A stretch of DNA of 64,000 bases from assembly GCF_002208135.1 (NCBI RefSeq), contig NZ_CP021646.1, positions 1,223,501-1,287,500 on the forward strand. The letters run 5' to 3'. This document shows, piece by piece, positions 1-8,381 of the stretch. Under the pieces are notes generated by a model. The model was not told where the DNA came from. It was given only the letters and a program-made list of their open reading frames with translations, and did not search any database. Source of the stretch: Pseudoalteromonas piscicida (GTDB taxonomy: Bacteria; Pseudomonadota; Gammaproteobacteria; Enterobacterales; Alteromonadaceae). The stretch's first letter is position 1; each line of letters opens with the position of its first letter. The position numbers were made by a program, and so were the translations under genes.

Positions 1-672
1 GACAAACTGTGTGCGTTGTGCGAGCAACATGACTTAAAAATATATATTGCTGTTAAACAAGGATTTTTTACCGTTAAAGGCTACCCGTTTCTTAAGTGTA
101 ATAAGGATCTCAGTGAAGATGAGGCGCTACATGATGCGTTACTTAGCTGTTTTATTTTTTATGTTGAAGAGTACATCAGCGACCATTATCGCTATGGTTT
201 AACACAAATCTCGGAGATTGCGGTCAAAGCCATGAGCCCAGGGATTAATGATCCCGGTACTGCGGTAAAGGCGATTGATATGCTGAGTATTTTACTTATC
301 CAACGTTTGGATATTTGCGATGTGAACTACTCCTTTAAACACGCTAAAAATGAGCCTCTTTTATATATCCACGAAGCGTCTTTTGATGAATTACTGCATG
401 ATAATTTTACTCCGATAAGAAACTATGCAAAGACAGACGGCTATGTCATGGTTAATGTGTTGGAAGCGTTTAAAAATATACTGTTTCGCTCAAGTGCGGA
501 TCAACAAGCGACGGAAAGTTTATTTAATTACTTAGAAGCCATCGTTGACGATGTGGGCAATACCATCACTAACCCGTTTGACCGTCAACGGATCATTGAA
601 ATGCTCGAGGCTATTGAGAAAATTAATGGCAATAGAGGAGAAGCGCTTATTGCACAATTTAAACGAGAATAA
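1..672 (+). CDS. DUF2254 family membrane protein, C-terminal part
   Basis: The reading frame is open from the first base, so the N-terminal part lies outside the window. The visible 223 residues match the soluble C-terminal region of DUF2254 predicted membrane proteins; the stretch around residues 65-85 (GLTQISEIAVKAMSPGINDP) is the characteristic signature. Family members usually carry several N-terminal membrane helices, which would be upstream of this window. The function of the family is unknown. The gene ends 12 bases before the stop codon of the next, convergent gene. A TTG at position 16 could serve as a start, but the frame continues upstream with no stop, so a partial gene is the better reading. 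Confidence 0.85.
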   Translation, partial: DKLCALCEQHDLKIYIAVKQGFFTVKGYPFLKCNKDLSEDEALHDALLSCFIFYVEEYISDHYRYGLTQISEIAVKAMSPGINDPGTAVKAIDMLSILLIQRLDICDVNYSFKHAKNEPLLYIHEASFDELLHDNFTPIRNYAKTDGYVMVNVLEAFKNILFRSSADQQATESLFNYLEAIVDDVGNTITNPFDRQRIIEMLEAIEKINGNRGEALIAQFKRE

Positions 673-684
673 GCGCGAATCTTT

Positions 685-1383
685 TTAATTCAGCGCAAGC
701 TTAGCAAGACCGGCGGCAATGGCAGAAAGAGAGAGTAGTCTCAGTAAAATGATGGCAATATCAGAGCTGCCGCCCGCAGACGTATTTCGATAAACTAAGG
801 GATAGTCAAAAAATATAAGCAAGTAGAGTAAGTCAAAAAAGCCGATCCGAGTACCATTGAGCTCTACTTTTGTACCATCTTTTAATAAGATTTCAGCAAA
901 GCATAAATTGGCTGTGGTTTTTATTCTTCCGCCTTTTCGGTCTTTTAATAGTAGGTAATGAAAGATGATTTCGGAAATGTCTTCTCTGGCAATTTTTTGC
1001 GTGCCGCTTACCTTTGTTTTTATTGCTTTGGGCGAAATGGTCAATTGGCTTTTCGACACATCCATGACCCATTGAGAGCCAAAGCCAAATTTTTTGTACA
1101 GCATGACTCGTTTAGTGAAAAAGATAATTAAAAATGCGATTAAACAAGCAGGAAAAGCAATATAGCGTGGGTACTCACCATCAATAAAAGATGCTGTGAT
1201 AGCCAAGGCAAAGACGAGTAATGCAAATAAAAACTCAGCGCCACCGGAAAGCATGCTCAGCGCGGCGATAGATTTGAGAGACACGCGAGAGTCATCGTTC
1301 AATTCATTTTTTTTTAGAGACACATATTTGAACCACACTTTATCCGTTAGTGATAAATCGAGTGTGTGTTTGGCTAAGGACAT
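685..1383 (-). CDS. Hypothetical inner-membrane protein
   Basis: The protein has 232 residues. The start at 1383 is chosen because AGGAGG lies just upstream of that ATG; the longer frame reaching 1560 has no comparable signal and its extra residues look non-coding. Two closely spaced hydrophobic segments (about residues 50-70 and 75-95) are followed by a basic KRVMLYKKFG stretch and a cytoplasmic-looking beta-rich domain, then a C-terminal hydrophobic stretch. This layout resembles small PH-like membrane proteins, but no family is recognised. It is divergent from the GNAT gene at 1552 and convergent with the DUF2254 gene. No catalytic motif is visible. Confidence 0.6.
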   Translation of the reverse strand: MSLAKHTLDLSLTDKVWFKYVSLKKNELNDDSRVSLKSIAALSMLSGGAEFLFALLVFALAITASFIDGEYPRYIAFPACLIAFLIIFFTKRVMLYKKFGFGSQWVMDVSKSQLTISPKAIKTKVSGTQKIAREDISEIIFHYLLLKDRKGGRIKTTANLCFAEILLKDGTKVELNGTRIGFFDLLYLLIFFDYPLVYRNTSAGGSSDIAIILLRLLSLSAIAAGLAKLALN

Positions 1384-1551
1384 AGGGCACCTCCTTGGTA
1401 TTAATAAAAGCAATGATCCTGAGCCATTTATATCGTATTTCCATGAAACTTGGAAATTTTTCAACTGGTTGCGTTGTGTTTTGACCAATAGATTGGTACT
1501 TTTTTGATTACCAACTGGTACAGTTGTAAGAACGCTTGGGGAGCGGAATAT

Positions 1552-2001
1552 ATGATCCAAAAATTAAACAATCGCGATGCGTCGGTGGCGAGAGGGATTT
1601 CCAATGTGTTTCAACGCTCATACAAAATAGAAGCAGAGTTAATTGGGGCGAGTTATTTTCCGCCTTTATCTCGGACTGTAGAAGAGATAAGTAGTGCAAC
1701 AAGCCACTTTTACGGATATTTCGAAAATCAAAATCTTGCCGCAGTCATTGAAATTGTCATTTTTGAGAAAACGCTTGAAATAGATAGCCTGACCGTTGAT
1801 CCCAATTATTTTCGCAAAGGGATCGCGGGTGAACTACTACGTTTTGCGATGTCGGAGTTTGATGTCGAAAAGGTGATTGTAGAAACTGCAACGGCAAACG
1901 CGCCCGCTATTGCACTCTACCAAAAATACGGTTTTGTTGAATACAAACGTTGGTTGCCGACATACGGCATTGAGAAATTAGCGCTGGCGGTGGATGTCTA
2001 G
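1552..2001 (+). CDS. GNAT family N-acetyltransferase
   Basis: This is a 149-residue protein with the GNAT fold pattern: a beta-strand (EIDSLTVDP) leading into the acetyl-CoA loop FRKGIAGELLRFA, then VETATANAPAIALYQKYGF, the usual C-terminal motif B. Such enzymes transfer an acetyl group from acetyl-CoA to an amine; the substrate cannot be told from the sequence. The ATG at 1552 is preceded by GGGAG, a reasonable ribosome binding site, whereas the upstream in-frame ATG at 1504 would overlap the divergent promoter region. The gene is monocistronic in appearance. Confidence 0.8.
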   Translation: MIQKLNNRDASVARGISNVFQRSYKIEAELIGASYFPPLSRTVEEISSATSHFYGYFENQNLAAVIEIVIFEKTLEIDSLTVDPNYFRKGIAGELLRFAMSEFDVEKVIVETATANAPAIALYQKYGFVEYKRWLPTYGIEKLALAVDV

Positions 2002-2145
2002 CACTTAAAATATCAGTAAGTTTGTTCTTCCCAATAAATTTATCTATGTATGTCATAGTGTTGGCATATCCTTGACGCCTAGATGACGCAATATTAAGGG
2101 AGATCTCCTGTTATAGTTTTATCAACAATATAGAGGAGATCAATT

Positions 2146-2733
2146 ATGGAAATGCAAATAAACAAACAACTTATAAAATTGAAAAGAGTAGAACGGGCAT
2201 GGAGTCAATCTGAATTGGCACAGGTTTCTGGGTTAAGCCTGCGAACGATACAACGCATCGAAAAGTCAGGAGCGGCATCGCTCGAGTCGATAAAAGCACT
2301 TGCTGCGGTATATGAGCTTAACGTGATGGAAATTCAACATCAGCCAAAGTCGAAAGGCACCAAATTAAAACGCAAAGCTGCCGCATTTCTTGCAGGCACT
2401 GCAGTGATGGCAGCCAGTATTTTTACCTTAACGGCTTCAGCTAAACCCGTGATGGTTGACCTTATGCTAACCTCTCAAGGACAAACGCTGGCTGATGTTC
2501 AGGTTTTGAATGAAGAAGGCGCATTCAGCGAGTTTGTTTTTTCAGATAAGCTAAAAATTCGTCTTACTTCAACCGTTGAACAAGAAAACCAAGTGAAAAT
2601 AGTGACCGAGATTTACAGTTTATCTACCGAGGGTCAAGTACTTGTCGCTTCCCCTAGTGTTACGGTTCAACATCAAAAACAGGCTGAAGTACACTTTGAT
2701 GATTATCAGCTTGTGTTGTCACCAAACCTGTAA
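2146..2733 (+). CDS. XRE-type regulator with C-terminal membrane anchor
   Basis: This is a 195-residue protein. Residues 5-65 form a Cro/C1-type helix-turn-helix (SQSELAQVSGLSLRTIQRIE, then SLESIKALAAVYELNVMEIQ). A basic linker (KSKGTKLKRK) precedes one hydrophobic segment at about residues 78-98, followed by an approximately 95-residue tail predicted to lie in the periplasm. One-component, membrane-tethered XRE regulators of this layout are known, but the ligand and target genes are not evident. GAGGAGA upstream of the ATG is a strong ribosome binding site. The gene stands 145 bases before a secreted protease in the same direction, which could be its target; that is inference only. Confidence 0.75.
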   Translation: MEMQINKQLIKLKRVERAWSQSELAQVSGLSLRTIQRIEKSGAASLESIKALAAVYELNVMEIQHQPKSKGTKLKRKAAAFLAGTAVMAASIFTLTASAKPVMVDLMLTSQGQTLADVQVLNEEGAFSEFVFSDKLKIRLTSTVEQENQVKIVTEIYSLSTEGQVLVASPSVTVQHQKQAEVHFDDYQLVLSPNL

Positions 2734-2878
2734 TGTAAAAAGAGAGTTATCTCAACAGTTCCTTTTAGCACTGAACAATTTTTGTTACATGTTTAAGGTT
2801 GGGGTATTACAAAAAATTCAGTAAGTTAAAGCAAACTTACTACATCATTTTTTATCTCAATCCCAAACAAGGACATTT

Positions 2879-3676
2879 ATGAAAAGGGTAATTTGTGCTT
2901 TGTCGTTGCTCGGTCTTAGTTTACCTAGCATGGCTATTGTTACTCGCCACGATGTTTCAAACACACAATATCTTGTAGATCAGGCGCCAGAGTTTTTAAT
3001 TGATATGCCGGGCGAAGGTCATGGTGTTTTGATTAATCCGAATTGGATAGTGACGGTCGCACACCTTATTTTTTCTGACTATAGAGGAAAAGAAATTCAG
3101 ATCCATGGTAAACCCTTTATCATCGAAGAAGTCATAATCCATGAAAATGCGAGAAAGCCCGACAGTAAACTGTTTAAAGGCGACGCTAAACCATTAATGG
3201 AATTTAACAAATCGACCAGCGACATCGCATTAATCAAGCTAGCTGAGAAAGTGACCCAAGTTGATCCAATCGAACTGTATCGTGGAACTGAAGAGCTTGG
3301 AAGCACTGTGACGGCTTTTGGTCGAGGGTCAACAGGTGATGGGAAAAATGGTTCTATTTACGAAACCAAGCGAGAAAAAGTGTTACGGAAAATGGAAAAT
3401 CGGATTGATAACGTTGAGGGAAATTGGCTTTCAATGACGCTTGATGACGGCGATAAAGCTTTACCGCTAGAAGGAATTGATGGTTCTGGCGATAGTGGCG
3501 GCCCTTTAATAATGATGGTGGACGGCAAGCCTGAGCTAGCAGGGCTATTTAGTTGGGATTATGTTGAAGGCGATTTACAGCAGTTTAAACACGGTCTTTA
3601 TGGTGGGAAGTCCTATCAAGTAAGAATCTCTCGCTATGTTGAGTGGATTGAGGAAGTGATGGCAAAAAGCCGATAG
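2879..3676 (+). CDS. Secreted trypsin-like serine protease (S1 family)
   Basis: This 265-residue protein begins with a signal peptide (MKRVICALSLLGLSLPSMA). The chymotrypsin-fold triad is visible: His near residue 62 in VTVAHLI, Asp near 115 in SDIALIKL and Ser near 206 in GSGDSGGPL. The product is therefore expected to be an active endopeptidase in the periplasm or outside the cell. There is no C-terminal PDZ domain, so it is not a DegP-like chaperone-protease, and no visible propeptide or secretion tail. Its length is typical of Vibrio and Alteromonadales trypsin-like proteases. It is followed by a 326-base gap without a convincing gene. Confidence 0.85.
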   Translation: MKRVICALSLLGLSLPSMAIVTRHDVSNTQYLVDQAPEFLIDMPGEGHGVLINPNWIVTVAHLIFSDYRGKEIQIHGKPFIIEEVIIHENARKPDSKLFKGDAKPLMEFNKSTSDIALIKLAEKVTQVDPIELYRGTEELGSTVTAFGRGSTGDGKNGSIYETKREKVLRKMENRIDNVEGNWLSMTLDDGDKALPLEGIDGSGDSGGPLIMMVDGKPELAGLFSWDYVEGDLQQFKHGLYGGKSYQVRISRYVEWIEEVMAKSR

Positions 3677-4002
3677 AATCAATCAGGGGGCTTAATAAGC
3701 CTCAAAACAAATAATTCATAGTTGCTTACAACGATAGGCAATATGAATTGATTATTATTGAGAGTGGCAAGGATGCTGGTTGTTTACAACCGGAATTATC
3801 ACGGTTTGTTGCAGTGTTAAAACCCATTTTTTAATCAAAGAGTTTGATTCAGTCACCTTCAATTTATTGAAGGTAGGGTTGAGCTTTTCTGTTGAAGCAA
3901 AGAAATAGCAACACTTAGCGAAGTATAGATTGTCATGTAAACTTGATGTTACTTAAATTTTGGTATGTTATATTGTATCTAAAATGGTGCGAGGTTTACT
4001 TT
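3677..4002. other. Intergenic region between protease and DUF1015-like gene
   Basis: No convincing gene is present. A short palindrome, GGCTTAATAAGCC, follows the protease stop codon at about 3687-3699 and could be a weak transcript end, but it has no T-tract. The rest is AT-rich and probably contains the promoter of the gene at 4003. Confidence 0.4.
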
Positions 4003-4893
4003 ATGATAATTACAACGAATGAACCACTCCATCTTTACCAAGTGGAACAAGGTGGTATTTTGGTTACAGGTCTTTTGACCGAGTTCGACGTTTCAGCGTT
4101 ACCTGAGCAAGCAATTTTGCCTCACGAGTCAGTTTCGGTTTCCCATGCAATGGCGTTGAAAAAGCGCGTTCAGCTCGAGAAGTTACTTTTACCCCCTTGT
4201 CTTTTGATCGGAAGACTTAACTTGGACGAGGTGCGATGGCAAGCAGAGTGTGTTGAAACTGCGCAGTGGTACAGTGATTGCGGTGAGTGTACTCATCGGC
4301 TCTATGCTGTTGAAAATCCCCGCGTGCTACAAGAATTCAGACAGCAGATCTCAATGCACCAGCAATGGCTAATTGCAGATGGACATCACAGGATGTTTGC
4401 CGCAAGCCAACGTCATGCGCCTCAATCTCGGATGATGGCATGGTTAGTCCCACAGCAAGAAGCAGTGGTGACGAGCTTTGCAGTGCAGGCATCCTATACA
4501 CAAGCTGTAGATGTTACTAAATTCAAACAGCACCTTAGCGATTTTGATATCTGTGAATGCTCGGAGGCTGAGGCCGATTATACTATTTGGGTGGCAGAAG
4601 TTGCTTTGTGTTTTGCTCTTCAACACGTGAAAAGCGATTCTTATCTTATTCAGACCCAGTTGCGCAGAGCACTGCAGGCACTACCAGCGTTTGAGGAGCT
4701 CTGGTCTAACAATAAAGTTGAACTGAGTGATGACCCTCATGTTGTAACTGCCATCTGTCGCGATCCTCACATTGAAGACATCTTTACTGCCGCCAAAGCA
4801 GGCAAGTATTTTCCAGAAAAGTCGACCTTATTTACCCACAAGGCCGACAGCCAAGTGCTTTACCATTTGAATCAGCAGGCAATTTGTGCGTAA
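4003..4893 (+). CDS. Short DUF1015-like protein (possible free serine kinase)
   Basis: This is a 296-residue protein. The signature LIADGHHRMFAA near residues 123-134 and the C-terminal AGKYFPEKSTLF are the two most typical blocks of the DUF1015 family, although most family members are about 400 residues. The DGHHR block resembles the ParB/sulfiredoxin-fold motif of free serine kinases such as SerK and SbnI, which make O-phospho-L-serine. The gene is convergent with, and 23 bases from, an operon that encodes an SbnA-like enzyme whose expected substrate is O-phosphoserine. The kinase role is inference from motif plus context; the family membership is seen. The ATG at 4003 is preferred over one at 3943 because the residues in between look non-coding. 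Confidence 0.65.
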   Translation: MIITTNEPLHLYQVEQGGILVTGLLTEFDVSALPEQAILPHESVSVSHAMALKKRVQLEKLLLPPCLLIGRLNLDEVRWQAECVETAQWYSDCGECTHRLYAVENPRVLQEFRQQISMHQQWLIADGHHRMFAASQRHAPQSRMMAWLVPQQEAVVTSFAVQASYTQAVDVTKFKQHLSDFDICECSEAEADYTIWVAEVALCFALQHVKSDSYLIQTQLRRALQALPAFEELWSNNKVELSDDPHVVTAICRDPHIEDIFTAAKAGKYFPEKSTLFTHKADSQVLYHLNQQAICA

Positions 4894-4896
4894 AAG

Positions 4897-4911
4897 GCCC
4901 TCGCAGAGGGC
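4897..4911 (-). terminator. Small hairpin between convergent genes
   Basis: A 6-bp stem GCCCTC/GAGGGC with a 3-base loop lies between the DUF1015-like gene and the end of the nine-gene minus-strand operon. On the minus strand it is followed by CTTTT, so it probably ends the operon transcript; on the plus strand it lacks a T-tract. Confidence 0.5.
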
Positions 4912-4916
4912 GATAC

Positions 4917-6029
4917 TTACAACCGTTTAAAGGCTTCTAGCACTCTACGGTTTTGCTCTGGAAGTCCTATGGTCACTCTTACAAAATGATCAAAACCTGG
5001 TTCTAACCAAGGTTTTATCATAATTCCTTGTTGCAGCAGCAAAGATGCGACATGCGCAGACGGCTGCTTAACATCAATAAATAAAAAATTGGCTAGACTT
5101 GGCGCGACAAAATAACCCAGCTCAGTGATTGCGGCGCTGAGTTTTTCTCTCTCGCGATTCGTTTGCGTGACCGTGTCTGCCAAATAAGAAGGATCTTGTA
5201 GTACTGCGATCGCTGCAAGCTGCGCTAGTCGATTTACATTGTAAGGTGTACGCACGCGGTGCAGATAATCCGCCAATTGTGCATTTGCCATTACGCCATA
5301 GCCCACTCTAAGCCCTGCAAGACCATAGGCTTTGGAAAAAGTCCGTAATACCGCGTAGGGACGAGGCTGTGTTTGAAGTAGCGCTAAGCTGTCAGTAAAC
5401 TGTTCATGGCCTTGTGCGTACTCGCAGTATGCTTCATCAATGACGATAATCGTATTGAGCGGACAGGCATCAATAAGGCGCTGCAAATTATTGGCATCAA
5501 ACGTACAACCTACAGGGTTGGACGGGTTAGCAAGCATCAGCATTTTTAAGTCTGGATGGCGTGCGATAGCATCGAGCCAATCATCAATTCGATAGGACAA
5601 ATCGCTTTGCATCGGCACCTCCAGTACCTTTGCCCCCATCATATTGGCATATATCCCATGCAGCGCAAAGGTAGGCTTGGCCACTAACACTTTGTCGCCT
5701 TGACTGAGAAAGGCTTTGCAGAGCATTGAGAGTACATCCTCAGAGCCATTGCCGAGTACTATTTGCTCTCTAGTAACGTGAAGTTTAGTGGATAGGCACT
5801 CACTTAGCTCTGTGCATTGGCTGTCTGGATAGCAGCTAGCGGTATGCAGCTGCGCTTTAAAAGCATCAAGCGCTACGGGACTTGGCCCTAAAGGGTTTTC
5901 ATTCACCGAGAGGTTTATCATATTGGGGTGGAGATTGCGCGCTGTTACTTGCTCAATGGTTTGCCCCGCACCATAGGGTGGCAGAGCAACAACTTCTTTG
6001 CGAGCTGGGTTTAACATTGTCGTTGTCAT
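4917..6029 (-). CDS. HisC-like PLP aminotransferase, last gene of the Dap/TonB operon
   Basis: This 370-residue fold-type I PLP enzyme resembles histidinol-phosphate aminotransferase. Visible blocks are LSVNENPLGPS near the N terminus, NPSNPVGC (substrate/PLP region), VIDEAYCEYA and the Schiff-base lysine in RTFSKAYGLAGLRVGYG. It is the last gene of an operon for diaminopropionate formation and transport, overlapping the MATE gene by 4 bases, and no other histidine genes are nearby. A role in tailoring the operon's product, rather than histidine synthesis, is therefore more likely. Related HisC-like proteins also act as threonine-phosphate decarboxylase (CobD) and on other amino donors, so the substrate is open. 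Confidence 0.75.
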   Translation of the reverse strand: MTTTMLNPARKEVVALPPYGAGQTIEQVTARNLHPNMINLSVNENPLGPSPVALDAFKAQLHTASCYPDSQCTELSECLSTKLHVTREQIVLGNGSEDVLSMLCKAFLSQGDKVLVAKPTFALHGIYANMMGAKVLEVPMQSDLSYRIDDWLDAIARHPDLKMLMLANPSNPVGCTFDANNLQRLIDACPLNTIIVIDEAYCEYAQGHEQFTDSLALLQTQPRPYAVLRTFSKAYGLAGLRVGYGVMANAQLADYLHRVRTPYNVNRLAQLAAIAVLQDPSYLADTVTQTNREREKLSAAITELGYFVAPSLANFLFIDVKQPSAHVASLLLQQGIMIKPWLEPGFDHFVRVTIGLPEQNRRVLEAFKRL

Positions 6030-7402
6030 GCATTTTGCTCCTTGAGTGATGTGGGCTCAAGCAAACGGTTAGCCCTATGATTAAAAAGCCAAATCTCAGA
6101 TAGCGCTGTGACCGCAAGGCCTAACATTAAGGCGTACCAAACGCCCAAAATCCCCAAACCAAAAAATTGTTGAAATAACCACGCACCGGGAAGACCAATA
6201 CACCAATAGCCAATTAACGACAGCATTAGGGTGCTTTTAACATCGCCAAGTCCACGCAAGATACCGAGTCCGATATTTTGCCATGCATCAAAAAACTGCA
6301 AAAAGGCGGCAATAACGAGTAGTTCTATGGCGATAACAACGACGTCGGAATTTTGTAATTCTTCTGCACTTAAAAATGGCAGCAGCACAAATTCGGGTGT
6401 GAATAAATAGATTAAGGCGAAAACAGACATGACCGCAGCACCGCAAATAATACCCAAATTGCCGATGCGTTTTGCATGATGAAAGTCCTCCGCAGCGTTG
6501 GCTTCACTGATGTAAATAGAACAAGCAGATGAAATGCCGGCAGATACCATAAATACGATGTACACCATTTGGCTTACCACGTTGTGGGCGGCTAAGGCAT
6601 TCACACCGAGTGTTGCCACAAATAGCGCAAGCACGGTGAAAAAACCAGCTTCAAGTCCGTAAGTTGCGCCAATTGGCACGCCCATTTTCCATGTTTTACT
6701 AAGTGCTTCACGGTCGGTTTGCCAAAACTTTATAGTGAGGTAGGGGCTGAGTACGTCATCGCGCTTGGCAAATAGTACAAACAGTAAAAACGATAAATAC
6801 AGCACGATGCACGTGGCGGCTGCAACCCCAACAAAGCCGAGTTGTGGTAGACCAAATTGACCAAAAATCAGGCCATAATTGAGCACGATGGTGAGGACAA
6901 CAGACACACCCGTAATTAACATCAATGGCCCTGGCCTTTTCAATCCAACACTAAAATGCCGTACGCTTTGAAACCAAAAACAGGGTAATAAGCCCAACGC
7001 GACAACGGTTAAATATTGGGTCGTCAAATTGGCAATCGACTCGGATGTACCAATAAATCTTAAGAAAGGTCCCATGGCAAACATTATGGCGGCGAATACT
7101 AGGCCTAAAAATGTCCCAATAAGCATGCTGGCGTTAAAAAGAGAGGTGATCTGATCTCGCTTATTCTTGCCGATCGCATCAGACACCAAATTGCCTGTTG
7201 CTGTCACCACGCCCGTTCCCATGGTTCTAAATTGATTAAAAATACCAATGGCGAGGCCACCAGCAGCCAGCTCTAATGGGCTCAACATCCCGAGCATGAT
7301 GAGATCTATCGTTGCAATTGCCACGTAGAGCAGATTGGTCAGAATAAGCGGCCCTGCGAGCTGGCTTACTTTAAAAATATCGGTGCGCGCTGAAGCTACC
7401 AT
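6026..7402 (-). CDS. MATE family exporter
   Basis: This 458-residue integral membrane protein has about 12 hydrophobic segments in two halves, the layout of multidrug and toxin extrusion (MATE) antiporters, which use Na+ or H+ gradients to expel small molecules. An N-terminal stretch (FKVSQLAGPLILTNLLYVAI) and internal glycine-rich pairs fit the family. It overlaps the SbnB-like gene upstream by 7 bases and the HisC-like gene downstream by 4 bases, so it is almost certainly co-expressed with the biosynthetic genes. The simplest inference is that it exports the finished small molecule across the inner membrane. Confidence 0.85.
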   Translation of the reverse strand: MVASARTDIFKVSQLAGPLILTNLLYVAIATIDLIMLGMLSPLELAAGGLAIGIFNQFRTMGTGVVTATGNLVSDAIGKNKRDQITSLFNASMLIGTFLGLVFAAIMFAMGPFLRFIGTSESIANLTTQYLTVVALGLLPCFWFQSVRHFSVGLKRPGPLMLITGVSVVLTIVLNYGLIFGQFGLPQLGFVGVAAATCIVLYLSFLLFVLFAKRDDVLSPYLTIKFWQTDREALSKTWKMGVPIGATYGLEAGFFTVLALFVATLGVNALAAHNVVSQMVYIVFMVSAGISSACSIYISEANAAEDFHHAKRIGNLGIICGAAVMSVFALIYLFTPEFVLLPFLSAEELQNSDVVVIAIELLVIAAFLQFFDAWQNIGLGILRGLGDVKSTLMLSLIGYWCIGLPGAWLFQQFFGLGILGVWYALMLGLAVTALSEIWLFNHRANRLLEPTSLKEQNA

Positions 7403-8379
7403 AGTGTTACTTCCTCCACGTTTTCCTGTGTGATGGCAAAGTCTGCAACGGCTCGTCCGAGCGCCACGTCAGTAATGATCATGCCGCTGTTATAGACAAA
7501 AATAATTTCATCAGGGTGGGTGCGTGCCGGCTTCTCACCATTTAGTATTTCAGTCAATGTCGCATCAACGGCGGGTAGCTTGCCGTACTCGTCTAATAAA
7601 TCGTCTCCGGTGACCTTCATTTGTTCTGCATCCGTTGTGAGCAACCTATCAGCTCGGTGTAGCACTGATTTTTCGATTCCATAGCCAACCAAAATCACCA
7701 CTGCGCCGGGTTTCAACCATTCATATTTAATGTTTTCTTTGGCGGATAACCCAGTAACGGCAAGGATCACGTCAGCTTGCCTTACTGAAGCTTCTAAGTC
7801 TTGTGATACCGCAACATGTCGCTGTCGATGATGATCTTTTAGTTTTTGCTGAACCGCTTCCAAACCCGTTTGATAGCTGCCGTGGACGGTTAAGTGTGTG
7901 AGTTGTGGTAATGCCGTGACGAGCATGGGTAAAGCGATTTGTCCCTGAACGCCTGTGCCCACAACCAGCGCATTTTTGGCTTCTGAATGAACGGCATACT
8001 TTGCAAACAAGGCCGAGGTGGCTGACGTGCGCATGGGGCCCAGCTCTTTTACATCCATTAGGGCCACAGGGTGGCCTGTGGCATCATCGCAAAGGAAGAT
8101 AAAAGAGTAAAACTGATATTGGTTACGGCTTCTGTCAGGGTCGTATTCGTAGACCACTTTAAAGCCAACGGTATTACTAGCTGCATCTCGGCCAGCCATA
8201 CTATAGGCGATGGAGCGGCCATCTTGTGGTGTCATAATCACTTTAAGTGGGTTGGCGGAGTCGGGGTGATGCAGTGAGCGAAAGGCATTTTCCACCACCT
8301 CGATGACTTTACTGTAAGGAAAATCAAGTTGCGCCAGTCGGGCTTCGTTTAGTATCGGCAGAACAGTTTGTTGAGTCAT
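7396..8379 (-). CDS. sbnB: SbnB-like 2,3-diaminopropionate biosynthesis enzyme
   Basis: The 327-residue protein belongs to the ornithine cyclodeaminase/mu-crystallin family. A Rossmann dinucleotide-binding motif is visible in NALVVGTGVQGQIALPML near residues 136-153, and KVIMTPQDGRSIAYSMAG and PMRTSATSALFAKYA match the substrate region. In staphyloferrin B and related pathways SbnB oxidatively hydrolyses N-(1-amino-1-carboxy-2-ethyl)-glutamate to L-Dap and 2-oxoglutarate using NAD. The gene begins 2 bases after the SbnA-like gene, the expected partner, which makes SbnB a better assignment than ornithine cyclodeaminase. The substrate itself is not proven by sequence. Confidence 0.8.
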   Translation of the reverse strand: MTQQTVLPILNEARLAQLDFPYSKVIEVVENAFRSLHHPDSANPLKVIMTPQDGRSIAYSMAGRDAASNTVGFKVVYEYDPDRSRNQYQFYSFIFLCDDATGHPVALMDVKELGPMRTSATSALFAKYAVHSEAKNALVVGTGVQGQIALPMLVTALPQLTHLTVHGSYQTGLEAVQQKLKDHHRQRHVAVSQDLEASVRQADVILAVTGLSAKENIKYEWLKPGAVVILVGYGIEKSVLHRADRLLTTDAEQMKVTGDDLLDEYGKLPAVDATLTEILNGEKPARTHPDEIIFVYNSGMIITDVALGRAVADFAITQENVEEVTLW

Positions 8380-8381
8380 GG

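Noticed and set aside
4917..6029. HisC-like gene as true histidine biosynthesis
   Set aside because: No his genes are near, and it is translationally coupled to the MATE and Dap genes.
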